Part shown: piece by piece, positions 44,564 through 53,600 of the stretch
How the letters are laid out: the number at the start of each line of letters is the position of its first letter
Position numbering within the stretch: position 1 is the first letter of the stretch
Notes under the pieces: model-generated
What the model was told of the DNA's origin: nothing
The model's input: only the letters and a program-made list of their open reading frames with translations
Database searches by the model: none
Source of the DNA: Pseudomonas californiensis
GTDB lineage: Bacteria; Pseudomonadota; Gammaproteobacteria; Pseudomonadales; Pseudomonadaceae
NCBI RefSeq assembly: GCF_021147775.1
Contig: NZ_JAGTPK010000008.1
Location: forward strand, 1-64,000
Length of the DNA: 64,000 nucleotides
Reading direction: 5' to 3'
Position numbers and translations under genes: made by a program

Positions 44564-45811
44564 ATGAGCATCGGCATTTCATCCCAGCCCTATCAAAGCC
44601 CTTCATCTGCTCTGGACTTTTCGGCATTCAACGACGACAAGCCTCAGACCGGCTCGTCGGTCCCGCAGAACACCCAGCAATCGATAGACCCCGGCAGCTT
44701 GTTGTTCGCCACAGAAAAACAGCAGAACGTCAGCTTCGGAGAGCCCACCAAACCGGTTAACCCGGTCGACCAGACCAAGACAAGTGACAGCCAGTCCGAC
44801 CCCGTAAAACTCCTCACGGCGCTGGTGACATCGCTGATTCAGATGCTCATGAAGCTCCTCACGGGCCAAGGCACCAACCCTGCAGACGATCAGTCCAAGG
44901 AGCAGGACCCTTTCCAGAATAGCGGTGGTCTGGGTTCAGATCCCGCAGAAAGCGGTGACGACGGTTACTCGACCGATGAAACAGGCGGTGGCGGCGGATA
45001 CACACCAGACGCAACGGGCGGAACCGGCGGCGGCGAGACACCAGAGACCACAAGCGGCAATGGCGGCGGTACATCCTCTCCAGAGGGCGATGGCAAGGGT
45101 GGCTCAGGCAGTACGACCCAGGCAGGCGGTAATTCTGGTGGCACGTCTTCCACCACTGGAGGTACTGGAACCTGCTCGGTGAATGTGCCGACATCGTCGG
45201 GCAAAGAACAGATTCTGGACAACACCATCGTGGTCCACGCGGGCGAAACGTTTGACGGCCACAACCAGACCTTCTCGGCCAGCAGCAAGCTGGGTTCGGG
45301 GGACCAGAGCGAAGACCAGAAATCGATGTTCGTAGTCGAAGAAGGTGCCACGCTGAAAAACGTGATTCTGGGTAAAGACGAGGCTGACGGGATTCACGTC
45401 AAGGCGGCTAATGATAAAGCCGTCAATATCGATAACGTGCACTGGACCGATGTCGGTGAGGACGCACTGACGGTCAAGGGCGAAGGCGGCGCGAAGGTCA
45501 CCAACCTGAACATCACCAATAGCAGCGCTCAGGGGGCCGATGACAAGATCTTTCAGCTCAACGCCAATACCAATATAAAGATCGATAATTTCAAGGCCGG
45601 CAATTTCGGCACGTTCCTGCGTCCCAACGGTGGCAAGCAGTTTGATGAGATGAACATCGAGCTGAATAACGTTGAAGCCAATCACGGGAAATTCGCCTTC
45701 GTCAAAGGCGAGGACGAGGGCATGAAGGTAACCACCAGCAACATCAAGCTCGATGACGTGAAACACGCCTACGACAAACTCACCCCTTCCGCCCAACTCA
45801 ATCAGCTCTGA
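44564..45811 (+). CDS. hrpW: HrpW, harpin with pectate-lyase domain
   Basis: The ATG at 44564 (MSIGISSQPYQS) follows a perfect AGGAGG; an upstream in-frame ATG at 44513 lacks one. The 415-residue protein has a glycine/serine/threonine-rich harpin half (to about 205, with GGTGGGETPETTSGNGGG) and a class III pectate-lyase-like beta-helix (about 206-415, with IVVHAGETFDGHNQTFS and LKNVILGKDEADGIHVK). HrpW is secreted to the apoplast, binds pectate, and elicits the hypersensitive response; lyase activity is not established. Confidence 0.96.
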   Translation: MSIGISSQPYQSPSSALDFSAFNDDKPQTGSSVPQNTQQSIDPGSLLFATEKQQNVSFGEPTKPVNPVDQTKTSDSQSDPVKLLTALVTSLIQMLMKLLTGQGTNPADDQSKEQDPFQNSGGLGSDPAESGDDGYSTDETGGGGGYTPDATGGTGGGETPETTSGNGGGTSSPEGDGKGGSGSTTQAGGNSGGTSSTTGGTGTCSVNVPTSSGKEQILDNTIVVHAGETFDGHNQTFSASSKLGSGDQSEDQKSMFVVEEGATLKNVILGKDEADGIHVKAANDKAVNIDNVHWTDVGEDALTVKGEGGAKVTNLNITNSSAQGADDKIFQLNANTNIKIDNFKAGNFGTFLRPNGGKQFDEMNIELNNVEANHGKFAFVKGEDEGMKVTTSNIKLDDVKHAYDKLTPSAQLNQL

Positions 45812-45849
45812 ATCCGGGCGACCCTGATCATTCTGAAAAACAGCAAAAA

Positions 45850-45885
45850 CACAAAGGGCGCCCTCTTCCGAGGGCGCCCTTTGTG
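45850..45885. terminator. Bidirectional terminator between hrpW and hopAA1
   Basis: A 16-bp perfect stem (CACAAAGGGCGCCCTC...) with loop TTCC. The convergent placement and T-containing arms suit termination on both strands. Confidence 0.88.
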
Positions 45886-45908
45886 CTGACCAGATGCGTT
45901 ATCTCGAC

Positions 45909-47375
45909 TTATGAATAGTCCGCCCTGAACGGAAATTCGCTGGGCGAGCCGGCCGGTATGCCGCCTTCCTCGATGTCGGGCTCACGGACGTTTCGATGGC
46001 GCAACGAGTCGTACGTGCTGCGTAACATCGCCCCGGTCGTCACGATCGCCTCACCGCCCCGGCGCACCCCCTGAGTGGCGAGTCCAGCGGTCTGGGTGGC
46101 GAGTTCAGCCGTGTGGCTGGCGACGTAACTCGACACACTGGACGCCGCTGACTTCACCGTGTCCTGCAAAAAGGATTCGGCTTTTTCCATTGCAGGTCCG
46201 GTCGCTACCGCAGCAGTGGTCCAGGCGGCAAAGACACCTGCCGAGCCAGCCAGGTTAGTCAATTGACTGACCGCCGCCTTGGCTGCCGGCTGAGAAACAT
46301 TCCTGGTCGCCAACTCCTGCAGTTTTCCGACCCCCGCAAAGCCACCCGCCAACGCCAGTCCGTTTTGCGTCAGACTGGTAGCAGACACCAGGCTTCTGAC
46401 TGCCTTGAGCCCGTCGATGGCAATGTCTATAGGCAGGCCTGCGACACGCTTGCCAGCATTGAGCGCAGCGCCGGAATAACTGGCGGATTGTATCGCTTCG
46501 TACGCATGCAGCCAGTCGGTCTCTTCATTCAGGTCAGCCTTGGGTTCCTTGTCTTTCAGACCCAGCACAAAGGCTGCCCCTCTGAGGTGATCGCGTTCCT
46601 GAACGCTTTGCATGCGGTTGCTGAAGCCCGCATTAGCGGCCAGCCCTCCCAGCGCCGACACAGTGATGTCCACCGCGCCTTGTGCCGTCGGATGGGATGC
46701 CAGTGCCGGCGCCAACACGGTGCGAACAGCATTACGTGCGGTGTAAGTCTGCACGCCGATGCCCATGTCCCAGGCTTGCTTCAACACACCTGGCTCATGT
46801 CGTTTGACCGAAGCGGCCATCGCCTCATGCAATCGTTCTGTCGGCGCAGTCAGGTAGTGCGCGTTGCCGGTAACACGGTTCATGACGCCAGTACCCACCT
46901 GATCCATGACGCCGGACAATGCGCCAGAGACGAACGGTGTCAATGGCTTGAGTGGTGTCGGCAACCAGTCGCCCTTGTTGATCGCAGGCTTCATGTACTG
47001 CAGCACCGACGCGGCTGCAAAGGGCATTGCACGCAGCGCGCCCGATGCCGTTGTCGCCAGTCGATCCAGTTTCTGAGCCTTGGCGAACGTGTCCCTGATC
47101 ATCGCAGGGGTCTGCTCTTTATCGTGCAGGCACCGGGCGCGACTGTCGATCAAGGCATCGATCTGCTGGTTATGCGCATGGGCTGCGCTGTCGTTCCCTG
47201 GCAGCTTGTGAGCTGCAAATATGTCATTCAGACATTCGGTGATTGCCCGCACTTCAGCTTCCTCGGCGGGGCTGAGCGACTGCACAGAACTCGAAGCCTG
47301 CGACTCATGAGCGGAATGGATTTCAGCTGACTCAACGCTGGAACGCTGAGTCATTTGACCACTGACAGACAACAT
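45909..47375 (-). CDS. hopAA1: Type III effector HopAA1
   Basis: The ATG at 47375 (MLSVSGQMTQRSSVESAEIH) has GAGGG upstream and gives 488 residues. The core matches HopAA1 of DC3000 as I recall it (NKGDWLPTPLKPLTPFVSGA, SASYSGAALNAGKRVAGLP, GFAGVGKLQELAT, an end with EADIEEGG-like EPDIEEGG). HopAA1 is a conserved-locus effector linked to virulence and yeast mitochondrial phenotypes. Its leader is long: the hrp box at 47538-47566 is 163 bp from the ATG. Confidence 0.94.
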   Translation of the reverse strand: MLSVSGQMTQRSSVESAEIHSAHESQASSSVQSLSPAEEAEVRAITECLNDIFAAHKLPGNDSAAHAHNQQIDALIDSRARCLHDKEQTPAMIRDTFAKAQKLDRLATTASGALRAMPFAAASVLQYMKPAINKGDWLPTPLKPLTPFVSGALSGVMDQVGTGVMNRVTGNAHYLTAPTERLHEAMAASVKRHEPGVLKQAWDMGIGVQTYTARNAVRTVLAPALASHPTAQGAVDITVSALGGLAANAGFSNRMQSVQERDHLRGAAFVLGLKDKEPKADLNEETDWLHAYEAIQSASYSGAALNAGKRVAGLPIDIAIDGLKAVRSLVSATSLTQNGLALAGGFAGVGKLQELATRNVSQPAAKAAVSQLTNLAGSAGVFAAWTTAAVATGPAMEKAESFLQDTVKSAASSVSSYVASHTAELATQTAGLATQGVRRGGEAIVTTGAMLRSTYDSLRHRNVREPDIEEGGIPAGSPSEFPFRADYS

Positions 47376-47537
47376 AAAATTCCCTCTATGTCTTACGGAA
47401 GTAGGAGTGGCGAGACGCGCGCAAGGCGCCGCCACCCAAGCGTGCTTGCCTGACGGCAAGGCAAGGGCGTCGATCAAGCGACGAAAGGAGTGGCTGAAGT
47501 CATGGACTTTTGCCAGTCGATAAAGATCGACAATGGG

Positions 47538-47566
47538 TCTGTGGTCCGACTATGCCTCGCGGTTCC
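47538..47566 (-). promoter_or_regulatory. hrp box of hopAA1
   Basis: On the minus strand this reads GGAACC-N16-CCACAGA, a full match. Confidence 0.9.
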
Positions 47567-47586
47567 AAACTGGCAGCCGTAAGCCT

Positions 47587-47615
47587 GGAACCGGATGCCG
47601 GGCCTGAACCACCCA
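47587..47615 (+). promoter_or_regulatory. hrp box pointing to the bestrophin-like gene
   Basis: This reads GGAACC-N16-CCACCCA, a full match, on the plus strand, 20 bp from the divergent hopAA1 box. The next plus-strand gene begins at 47767. A 23-codon open frame (47629-47700, MSASPFNAQPG) starts 14 bp downstream without a ribosome binding site and may be a relic. Confidence 0.78.
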
Positions 47616-47766
47616 TTGGCTGACGCGCATGAGTGCGTCGCCTTTCAACGCGCAACCCGGAGTCCTTCCGATTAAGCGAGCGTTAAGGCTTATCCCGTAG
47701 GTTTGTGTCACGACTTGTTACAACTCAGTAGCGAGCCGTCCATTCACCTCGGGCAGGAGTTTCGCC

Positions 47767-48699
47767 ATGGCCGGTCTTTTTGAAAAAAAATGGAAGTGCT
47801 TCAAACGGACGCTGACTTACATCGGCTGGTCGCTGTTGTGGTTATTGCTCTGGGACGTCGCGGTGACGGTCGATGTGATGCTGATCGACGGCAACGGCAT
47901 CGACTTTCCGCTCATGCCTTTGACGCTGCTGTGCTCGGCGCTGATCGTACTGATCAGTTTTCGTAACACCAGTGCCTACAGCCGGTGGTGGGAAGCACGC
48001 ACGTTGTGGGGCGCGATGGTCAACAGTTCGCGCAGTTACGGGCGGCAGGTACTGAACTTGATCGACGGCGAGGGTGCGCTACGGCGCAACCCGATCAAGG
48101 GCCTGTTGTTTCGACGCCATGTCGCTTATCTGCGTGCCTTGCGAGCGCATCTGAAGGGCGATGTGAGTACGGCGGACCTCGACGGTTTGCTGCCTGCTCA
48201 CGAGATTGAGAGATCACGTGACAGCAACAACTTCCCCAACGATATCCTCAATGGTTCTGCTGCGTTGCTCGCCGATGAGTTTGCCGAAGGCCGACTCGAC
48301 AGCATCCGCTTTTCCAGAATCGAGACGACGCTGGTCGACCTCTCGAACTGCCAGGGCGGTATGGAACGGATTGCCAATACACCGCTGCCCTACCCTTACG
48401 TGTACTTCCCCCGTCTATTCAGCACGTTGTTCTGCATTGTCATGCCGCTGAGCCTGGTGACGACCATGGGCTGGTTCACTCCTGCTGTGTCCACTGTGGT
48501 GGGTTGCATGCTGCTGGCAATGGAACGCATCGGAACAGACCTGCAAGCGCCCTTTGGTAGCAGTCAGCATCGGATACGCATGGATGAACTGTGTCGCAAC
48601 ATCGAAAAAAACCTGTGCTCGATGTACAACGAACCTGAACAGGGCCCGCTGTTGAATTATTCAAGCGGCACCAGCGGTCTGTTATTGCGGGCGATTTGA
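47767..48699 (+). CDS. Bestrophin-like (RFP-TM) anion channel family protein
   Basis: The 310-residue membrane protein has the bacterial bestrophin signature near its start (SLLWLLLWDVAVTV; then LISFRNTSAYSRWWEARTLW and GAMVNSSRSYGRQVLNLI) and hydrophobic pairs at about 20-60 and 215-255. Bestrophins form pentameric anion or cation channels. GCAGGAG precedes the ATG. A well-matched hrp box 150 bp upstream suggests HrpL control, which would be unusual for this family; the sequence does not prove it. Confidence 0.85.
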   Translation: MAGLFEKKWKCFKRTLTYIGWSLLWLLLWDVAVTVDVMLIDGNGIDFPLMPLTLLCSALIVLISFRNTSAYSRWWEARTLWGAMVNSSRSYGRQVLNLIDGEGALRRNPIKGLLFRRHVAYLRALRAHLKGDVSTADLDGLLPAHEIERSRDSNNFPNDILNGSAALLADEFAEGRLDSIRFSRIETTLVDLSNCQGGMERIANTPLPYPYVYFPRLFSTLFCIVMPLSLVTTMGWFTPAVSTVVGCMLLAMERIGTDLQAPFGSSQHRIRMDELCRNIEKNLCSMYNEPEQGPLLNYSSGTSGLLLRAI

Positions 48700-48850
48700 G
48701 CGACCGATACGGGTTTTGAACCGGAACTGGCAGCCTGCCGCTGGAGCAACCCGCAGGAACGCGGATGGCGCACAGCTATCCAAGACCTGGTCAGCACGCT
48801 GTCAACGCATCGGGCGTTGTCCGCCACCTGTGCTGATCAAGGAGAACTCG

Positions 48851-49060
48851 ATGACTGCTTCATTCAAGACAGGCGATGCCGTGCGCTGGAACTCCGAGGC
48901 CGGCGAGATCCATGGCAAAGTCACCAAGGTGCATGTAAAGGATGTGGAGTTCATGGGCAAACATCGGCCCGCCTCCAAAGACGACCCGCAATATGAGGTC
49001 AAGAGCGACAAGACCGGGCACTTGGCGATGCATCACCAAAGTGCCCTCAAGCACGCCTGA
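48851..49060 (+). CDS. DUF2945 (Tudor-like) small protein, 69 aa
   Basis: The ATG at 48851 (MTASFKTGDAVRWNSEAGEI) has AAGGAG 8-9 bases upstream. The motif GDAVRWNSEAGEIHGKV and an end with KTGHLAMHHQSALK match the DUF2945 family of small soluble proteins (also called hypervirulence-associated Tudor). The function is not known. Longer in-frame starts (to 48716) lack support. Confidence 0.8.
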   Translation: MTASFKTGDAVRWNSEAGEIHGKVTKVHVKDVEFMGKHRPASKDDPQYEVKSDKTGHLAMHHQSALKHA

Positions 49061-49073
49061 GCCCAGACGGAAC

Positions 49074-49105
49074 GAAAAGTGGGCGCTGATCAGCGTCCGT
49101 TTTCT
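49074..49105 (+). terminator. Terminator between the DUF2945 gene and hmp
   Basis: GGGCGCT and AGCGTCC (one G-T pair) form a 7-bp stem with a GATC loop, flanked by AAAAGT and GTTTTCTT. The genes on either side converge. Confidence 0.65.
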
Positions 49106-49139
49106 TCAGCACAACCGGCTGTCCGCTTGGTTCGTTGAA

Positions 49140-50330
49140 TCAAGCCAATGCCTCTGCTGGGCCGAAGAATTCGTAATGGGTCTGCCCTTGCGGGACGCCC
49201 AGCTGGTCAAGTGCGCGTTTCATGAACGCCATGAACGGCTTGGGACCCAGAAAATAGGCGTCTACATTGCGGTCCTTTGGCAACCACTTCTCCAACTGCT
49301 CGATAGTTGGACGACCTACAGCATTGGGCAAGGGTGTCGCGCCAGCGATCACATAGTCATGAACCACGAAGGCTTCGAATTTTCGGGGGTAACGCTTGCT
49401 CCATTCGCTCAACACACTCTTGAACGCCTGCACGTCGGCGTCGCGCGCGTAGTGGATGAAAATGACTCTTCTGTCGCCCGCCTTGAGCGCTGTCTCGGCC
49501 ATCGCCAGCGTCGGTGTGATGCCCACTCCACCGCTGATCAACACCAGGGGTTTGCGGCTGTCGATGAGCGTAAAAGCACCGGACGGCGGAAACAGCTTTA
49601 CGACGCTGCCTGTAGCGATTTGATCGTGCAGATAACGGGAGGCAACCCCCTTGGGTTCGCGTTTGATGCTGATACGGTACTGGCGGCCTGTCGAGGCTGC
49701 CGACAACGAGTAGTTTCGACGAATGTCCTGCCCATCCACATCCATACGAATGCCGATGTACTGGCCCGCCTCGTGCGCCACCACGGGCTTGCCGTCCACA
49801 GGCTCAAGATAGAAAGAAGTGATCTCGCTGCTTTCCTTTGCCTTGCGAACCACCTTGAATTCCCGCTCGCCGCGCCAGCCACCGGTGGCCGCCGCGGTCT
49901 GTGCGTATCGAGCTTCTTCGGCGCCTATCAATAGGTCGGCCAGTTGCCCATAAGCCGCTGCCCACGCAGCAATCACGGCGTCTGTCGCGGTTTCAGCACC
50001 CAGCACTTCGCGAATGGCCTGCAACAGGCATTTGCCTACGATGGGGTAATGTTCGGGCAGGATCTGCAGCGCGACGTGCTTGTTGACGATCAGCGCCGCG
50101 AGCGGGCCAAGGTTTTCCAGGCGATCGATGTTACGGGCGTAAATCAGCACTGCGTTGGCCAGCGCACGTGGCTGGGCGCCGTTCTCCTGGTGCGTCTGAT
50201 TGAACAACGGGCGAACTTCGGGATGATCTTTCAGCAAGAGCTTGTAGAAATGAGTGGTCAGGGCCTCGCCGCCTTTCTCCAGAATCGGGACGGTGGCCTT
50301 GATGATGTCGGTTTGCGCTGAGGTGAGCAT
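49140..50330 (-). CDS. hmp: Flavohaemoprotein, nitric oxide dioxygenase
   Basis: The 396-residue protein has an N-terminal globin (to about 135; proximal His in NKHVALQILPEHYPIVG), a ferredoxin-reductase FAD domain (REFKVVRK, YIGIRMDVDGQDIRRNYSLS) and a C-terminal NAD domain (ISGGVGITPTLAM). It oxidises nitric oxide to nitrate with NADH, protecting against host-derived NO. Upstream lie a sigma-54 promoter (50370-50384) and three GT-N7-AC sites, indicating NorR/FhpR-type control. No such regulator gene is in the window. Confidence 0.96.
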   Translation of the reverse strand: MLTSAQTDIIKATVPILEKGGEALTTHFYKLLLKDHPEVRPLFNQTHQENGAQPRALANAVLIYARNIDRLENLGPLAALIVNKHVALQILPEHYPIVGKCLLQAIREVLGAETATDAVIAAWAAAYGQLADLLIGAEEARYAQTAAATGGWRGEREFKVVRKAKESSEITSFYLEPVDGKPVVAHEAGQYIGIRMDVDGQDIRRNYSLSAASTGRQYRISIKREPKGVASRYLHDQIATGSVVKLFPPSGAFTLIDSRKPLVLISGGVGITPTLAMAETALKAGDRRVIFIHYARDADVQAFKSVLSEWSKRYPRKFEAFVVHDYVIAGATPLPNAVGRPTIEQLEKWLPKDRNVDAYFLGPKPFMAFMKRALDQLGVPQGQTHYEFFGPAEALA

Positions 50331-50369
50331 GTGGACTCCATTGCATACAGTTTCGATGTGCAGACCGGA

Positions 50370-50384
50370 GCAAGCTACGTGCCA
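50370..50384 (-). promoter_or_regulatory. Sigma-54 promoter of hmp
   Basis: On the minus strand this reads TGGCAC-N5-TTGC, a perfect match to the sigma-54 consensus, 40 bp before the hmp ATG. Confidence 0.88.
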
Positions 50385-50426
50385 GATAAAAACCGCTTAT
50401 GAATCAATGGCAAGGCGCCAAAAAAA

Positions 50427-50480
50427 GTCAAAAAGACTTGGTCAAAATGACACCAGCCAGGGAAAACATGTCATATCGAC
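50427..50480 (-). promoter_or_regulatory. Three NorR/FhpR-type operator sites upstream of hmp
   Basis: GT-N7-AC sites at 50427-50437, 50441-50451 and 50470-50480; the middle one is the perfect dyad GTCA-AAA-TGAC. NorR, which senses NO, is known to use three such sites upstream of a sigma-54 promoter. The window shows both elements in the expected order. Confidence 0.75.
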
Positions 50481-50645
50481 TTGCCAGATGCTGTCAGCTG
50501 AAGCAGTCGCCAGGCACGGGTTTTAACTTCAGTGGACATCGGCCGAGACCAAACCCTCTTAATGAATGCAAAGACGAAAATTTCCTGATTCATTTCACTC
50601 ACATGAGTGTTAAAGGCGTGGATCGATGAAGGTGAATCCGCCACA

Positions 50646-53600
50646 ATGCCCGGCACTTACCCGACCAGTACGGAGCCTTACCCGCCAGTGAAACCCCTTG
50701 TCGACCCGTCAGCATCTTCGGCTTTTCTTGTCGGCGAGGGTGAAATGGCCCGTCTGATCCGCTCCAGGGATTGGTCGTCCACAGCGCTCGGCCCTATCGA
50801 GTCATGGCCACAGAGCCTGAAGACCACAGTCAGTCTGTGCCTGGCCTCGAACTTCCCCATCAACATCATATGGGGGCCGGAGCATGTTCAGATCTATAAC
50901 GATGGCTACCTTGTTCTGTGTGGCGCGTCACACCCGCAAGCACTGGGTGAGCCTTATACAACCACGTGGGCTTCCGCCTGGCCGGCCATTGGCGAACCCT
51001 TCGAGCAGGCTCTGACGGGTAAAACCTCATTTCTGGAAAACCAGCGCATGTTCCTGTCGCGCAACGGTTATCTGGAGGAGACGTTCTTCACGTTTTCCAC
51101 CAGCCCGATCAGGGATGAAAGTGGCGGTATCGGCGGACTGTTTCACCCAGTGACCGAAACCACGGCAACCATGCTCAGTGAGCGCCGGACCCGCACACTG
51201 CGTGACGTCCACATCGAGTTGGCCGATGTGAAGTCCATGTCCGGGATCGCTGCCCGGGCGTTGCAATGCCTGCAGAGAGCTGCCTTCGATATTCCTTACC
51301 TGGCGTTCTACGAACTTGTGCCCCATGACATGAGCTACGCCTGTGTTGCCCAGGCAGGCATCGGCAGCCTGCACACGCTGCCTTCAAGCGTAGACGTGGA
51401 CACGCCAGTGCCTTTCTCCTTGAGAGAGGCGTTGAAAAGCACCGAACCTACCGCCATCAGCGGCCTGGCTCCGCTGTTCGATGGCACCACGTGTGGCCCC
51501 TATGAAGATGCACCCGACCAAGCGTTTCTACTCCCGGTTCGCGTTCCCGGCATCGAGCATCCGGTGGCGATGGTGCTTGCTGGCGTGAGCGCCCGCTTGC
51601 CTGTCGACAACGCTTATCGGGTGTTCTTTGCCCTACTGACGGCCACCCTTGCGGCAGGTTATGCCAACGCCAGGACTTACGAAGAAGAGCGGCAGAAAAT
51701 CGAGGCACTCGCCGCGCTCGACAAGGCGAAGATCGATTTCTTTTCCAATGTCAGTCATGAGTTTCGTACCCCGCTGACACTAATGCTCGGTCCGCTCGAA
51801 GACGCTTTGCTGCAGGCACAGGATCTGCCTGCAGCCCAGCAGGAGAGCCTGACGGTCGCACACCGTAACGCCCTGCGCCTGCTCAAACTGGTCAACTCGC
51901 TGCTCGACTTTGCGCGGCTCGAATCCGGCCGCACACACGCCAGCTTTCAAGCGACCGACATCAACGTCCTGACCGCCGAACTGGCCAGCAACTTTCGCTC
52001 GGCCTGTGAACGCGCCGGGCTTGACCTGGATATTCAGGTCACACCCGGCTTGCAACCGGTCTTTGTTGATCGGGAAATGTGGGAAAAGATCGTTCTGAAC
52101 CTGCTGTCAAACGCCTTCAAATTCACACTGAAAGGCGGTATTCGAGTCGCGATAACGCAAGACGCCGACGCTGCCGTTTTGACCGTGAGCGACACCGGCA
52201 CTGGCATTGCCGATGATCAGCAGGCACTGGTCTTCCAGCGCTTCCATCGGATAGAGAACCAGCAAGGTCGAACGTTTGAAGGCACCGGCATCGGGCTGTC
52301 GCTGGTGGATGAACTGGTCAGGCTGCATGGCGGAACCATTTCGCTGGAAAGCAAGCACGGAACAGGCACCACCTTCACCGTCTCAATACCGACGGGCTCC
52401 AGTCATTTGCCTGCCGACCGGATAGGTGCTGAACACACTTTATTGTCGACCGGTGTGAGAACACAGGCGTATGTCGAGGAAGCACTGCGCTGGCTGCCCG
52501 ACAACGACGAACACCACCAGCACGCTATGGTTGCACCGCACGACATCAAGGGCGGCCCGGCGCCACGTATCCTGCTCGCCGATGACAACGCCGACATGCG
52601 CGATTACATCGCACGTATCCTCACCGATGGCGGCTATGAAGTACTTACTGTGGACAACGGCTCAAGTGCCCTCGAGGCCGCGCGCAAAACCCGGCCGGAC
52701 CTGATTCTCAGCGACGTGATGATGCCCGGACTGGACGGCTTCGCGCTGCTGGAAGCTGTGCGCAAGGATCCTGAACTGGGCAACCCTGTGTTCATGCTGC
52801 TCTCGGCCAGGGCGGGCGAAGAAGCTCGCGTTGAAGGCCTCACTGCAGGTGCCGACGACTATCTGGTCAAACCCTTCAATGCCCGCGAGCTGCGTGCACG
52901 GATCGACGGCGCTGTCAGCCTGGCCAGGCAGCGTCAGGCGGCACAGAGCCGCGAGCGTGATCTGCTTGAAAAGGCCAATCGCGAGCGCGAGGCGCTGGTT
53001 GTGCAATTTCACCAGATGCAGAAAATGGAAACAATCGGCCAGTTGACCGGCGGCGTCGCACACGACTTCAACAATCTGCTGACACCGATTTTTGCCAGCC
53101 TGGAAATGCTCAAGCGCCGCCTGGATGGCGATGATCGTGCGACCCGAATGGCCAACGCCGGGTTGCAGTGCGCCGAGCGCGCGAAGGTGCTGGTCAGTCG
53201 GCTACTGGCCTTTGCCCGCAAACAGACGCTGGACCCTCGCCCAACCCATCTACGACAGTTGATTGTGAGCATGCAGGACCTGTTGAAACGCTCGCTCGAG
53301 TCCAACATCGAACTGGTGCTTGAACTGGATCACGTCAGACGCTTGTCCATGGTCGACGCCAATCAAGTGGAGCTGGCGCTGCTCAACCTGTGCCTCAACG
53401 CTCGTGATGCCATGCCTTCGGGGGGTGTGTTGCGGGTAAGGCTGTCGAATTCATGCGCCGAAAACGTGCCTGATATCAGCGCGACCACCAGTGGCTACCT
53501 GAAAGTCAGCGTCATCGATAACGGCATCGGGATGGACGACGAGACGCGTACACGCGCCATCGAGCCGTTCTTCTCCACCAAGGGCACCAAGGGGACCGGA

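Noticed and set aside
46263..47330. Plus-strand open frame of 355 codons opposite hopAA1
   Set aside because: Shadow of hopAA1; no start signal and no recognisable protein.
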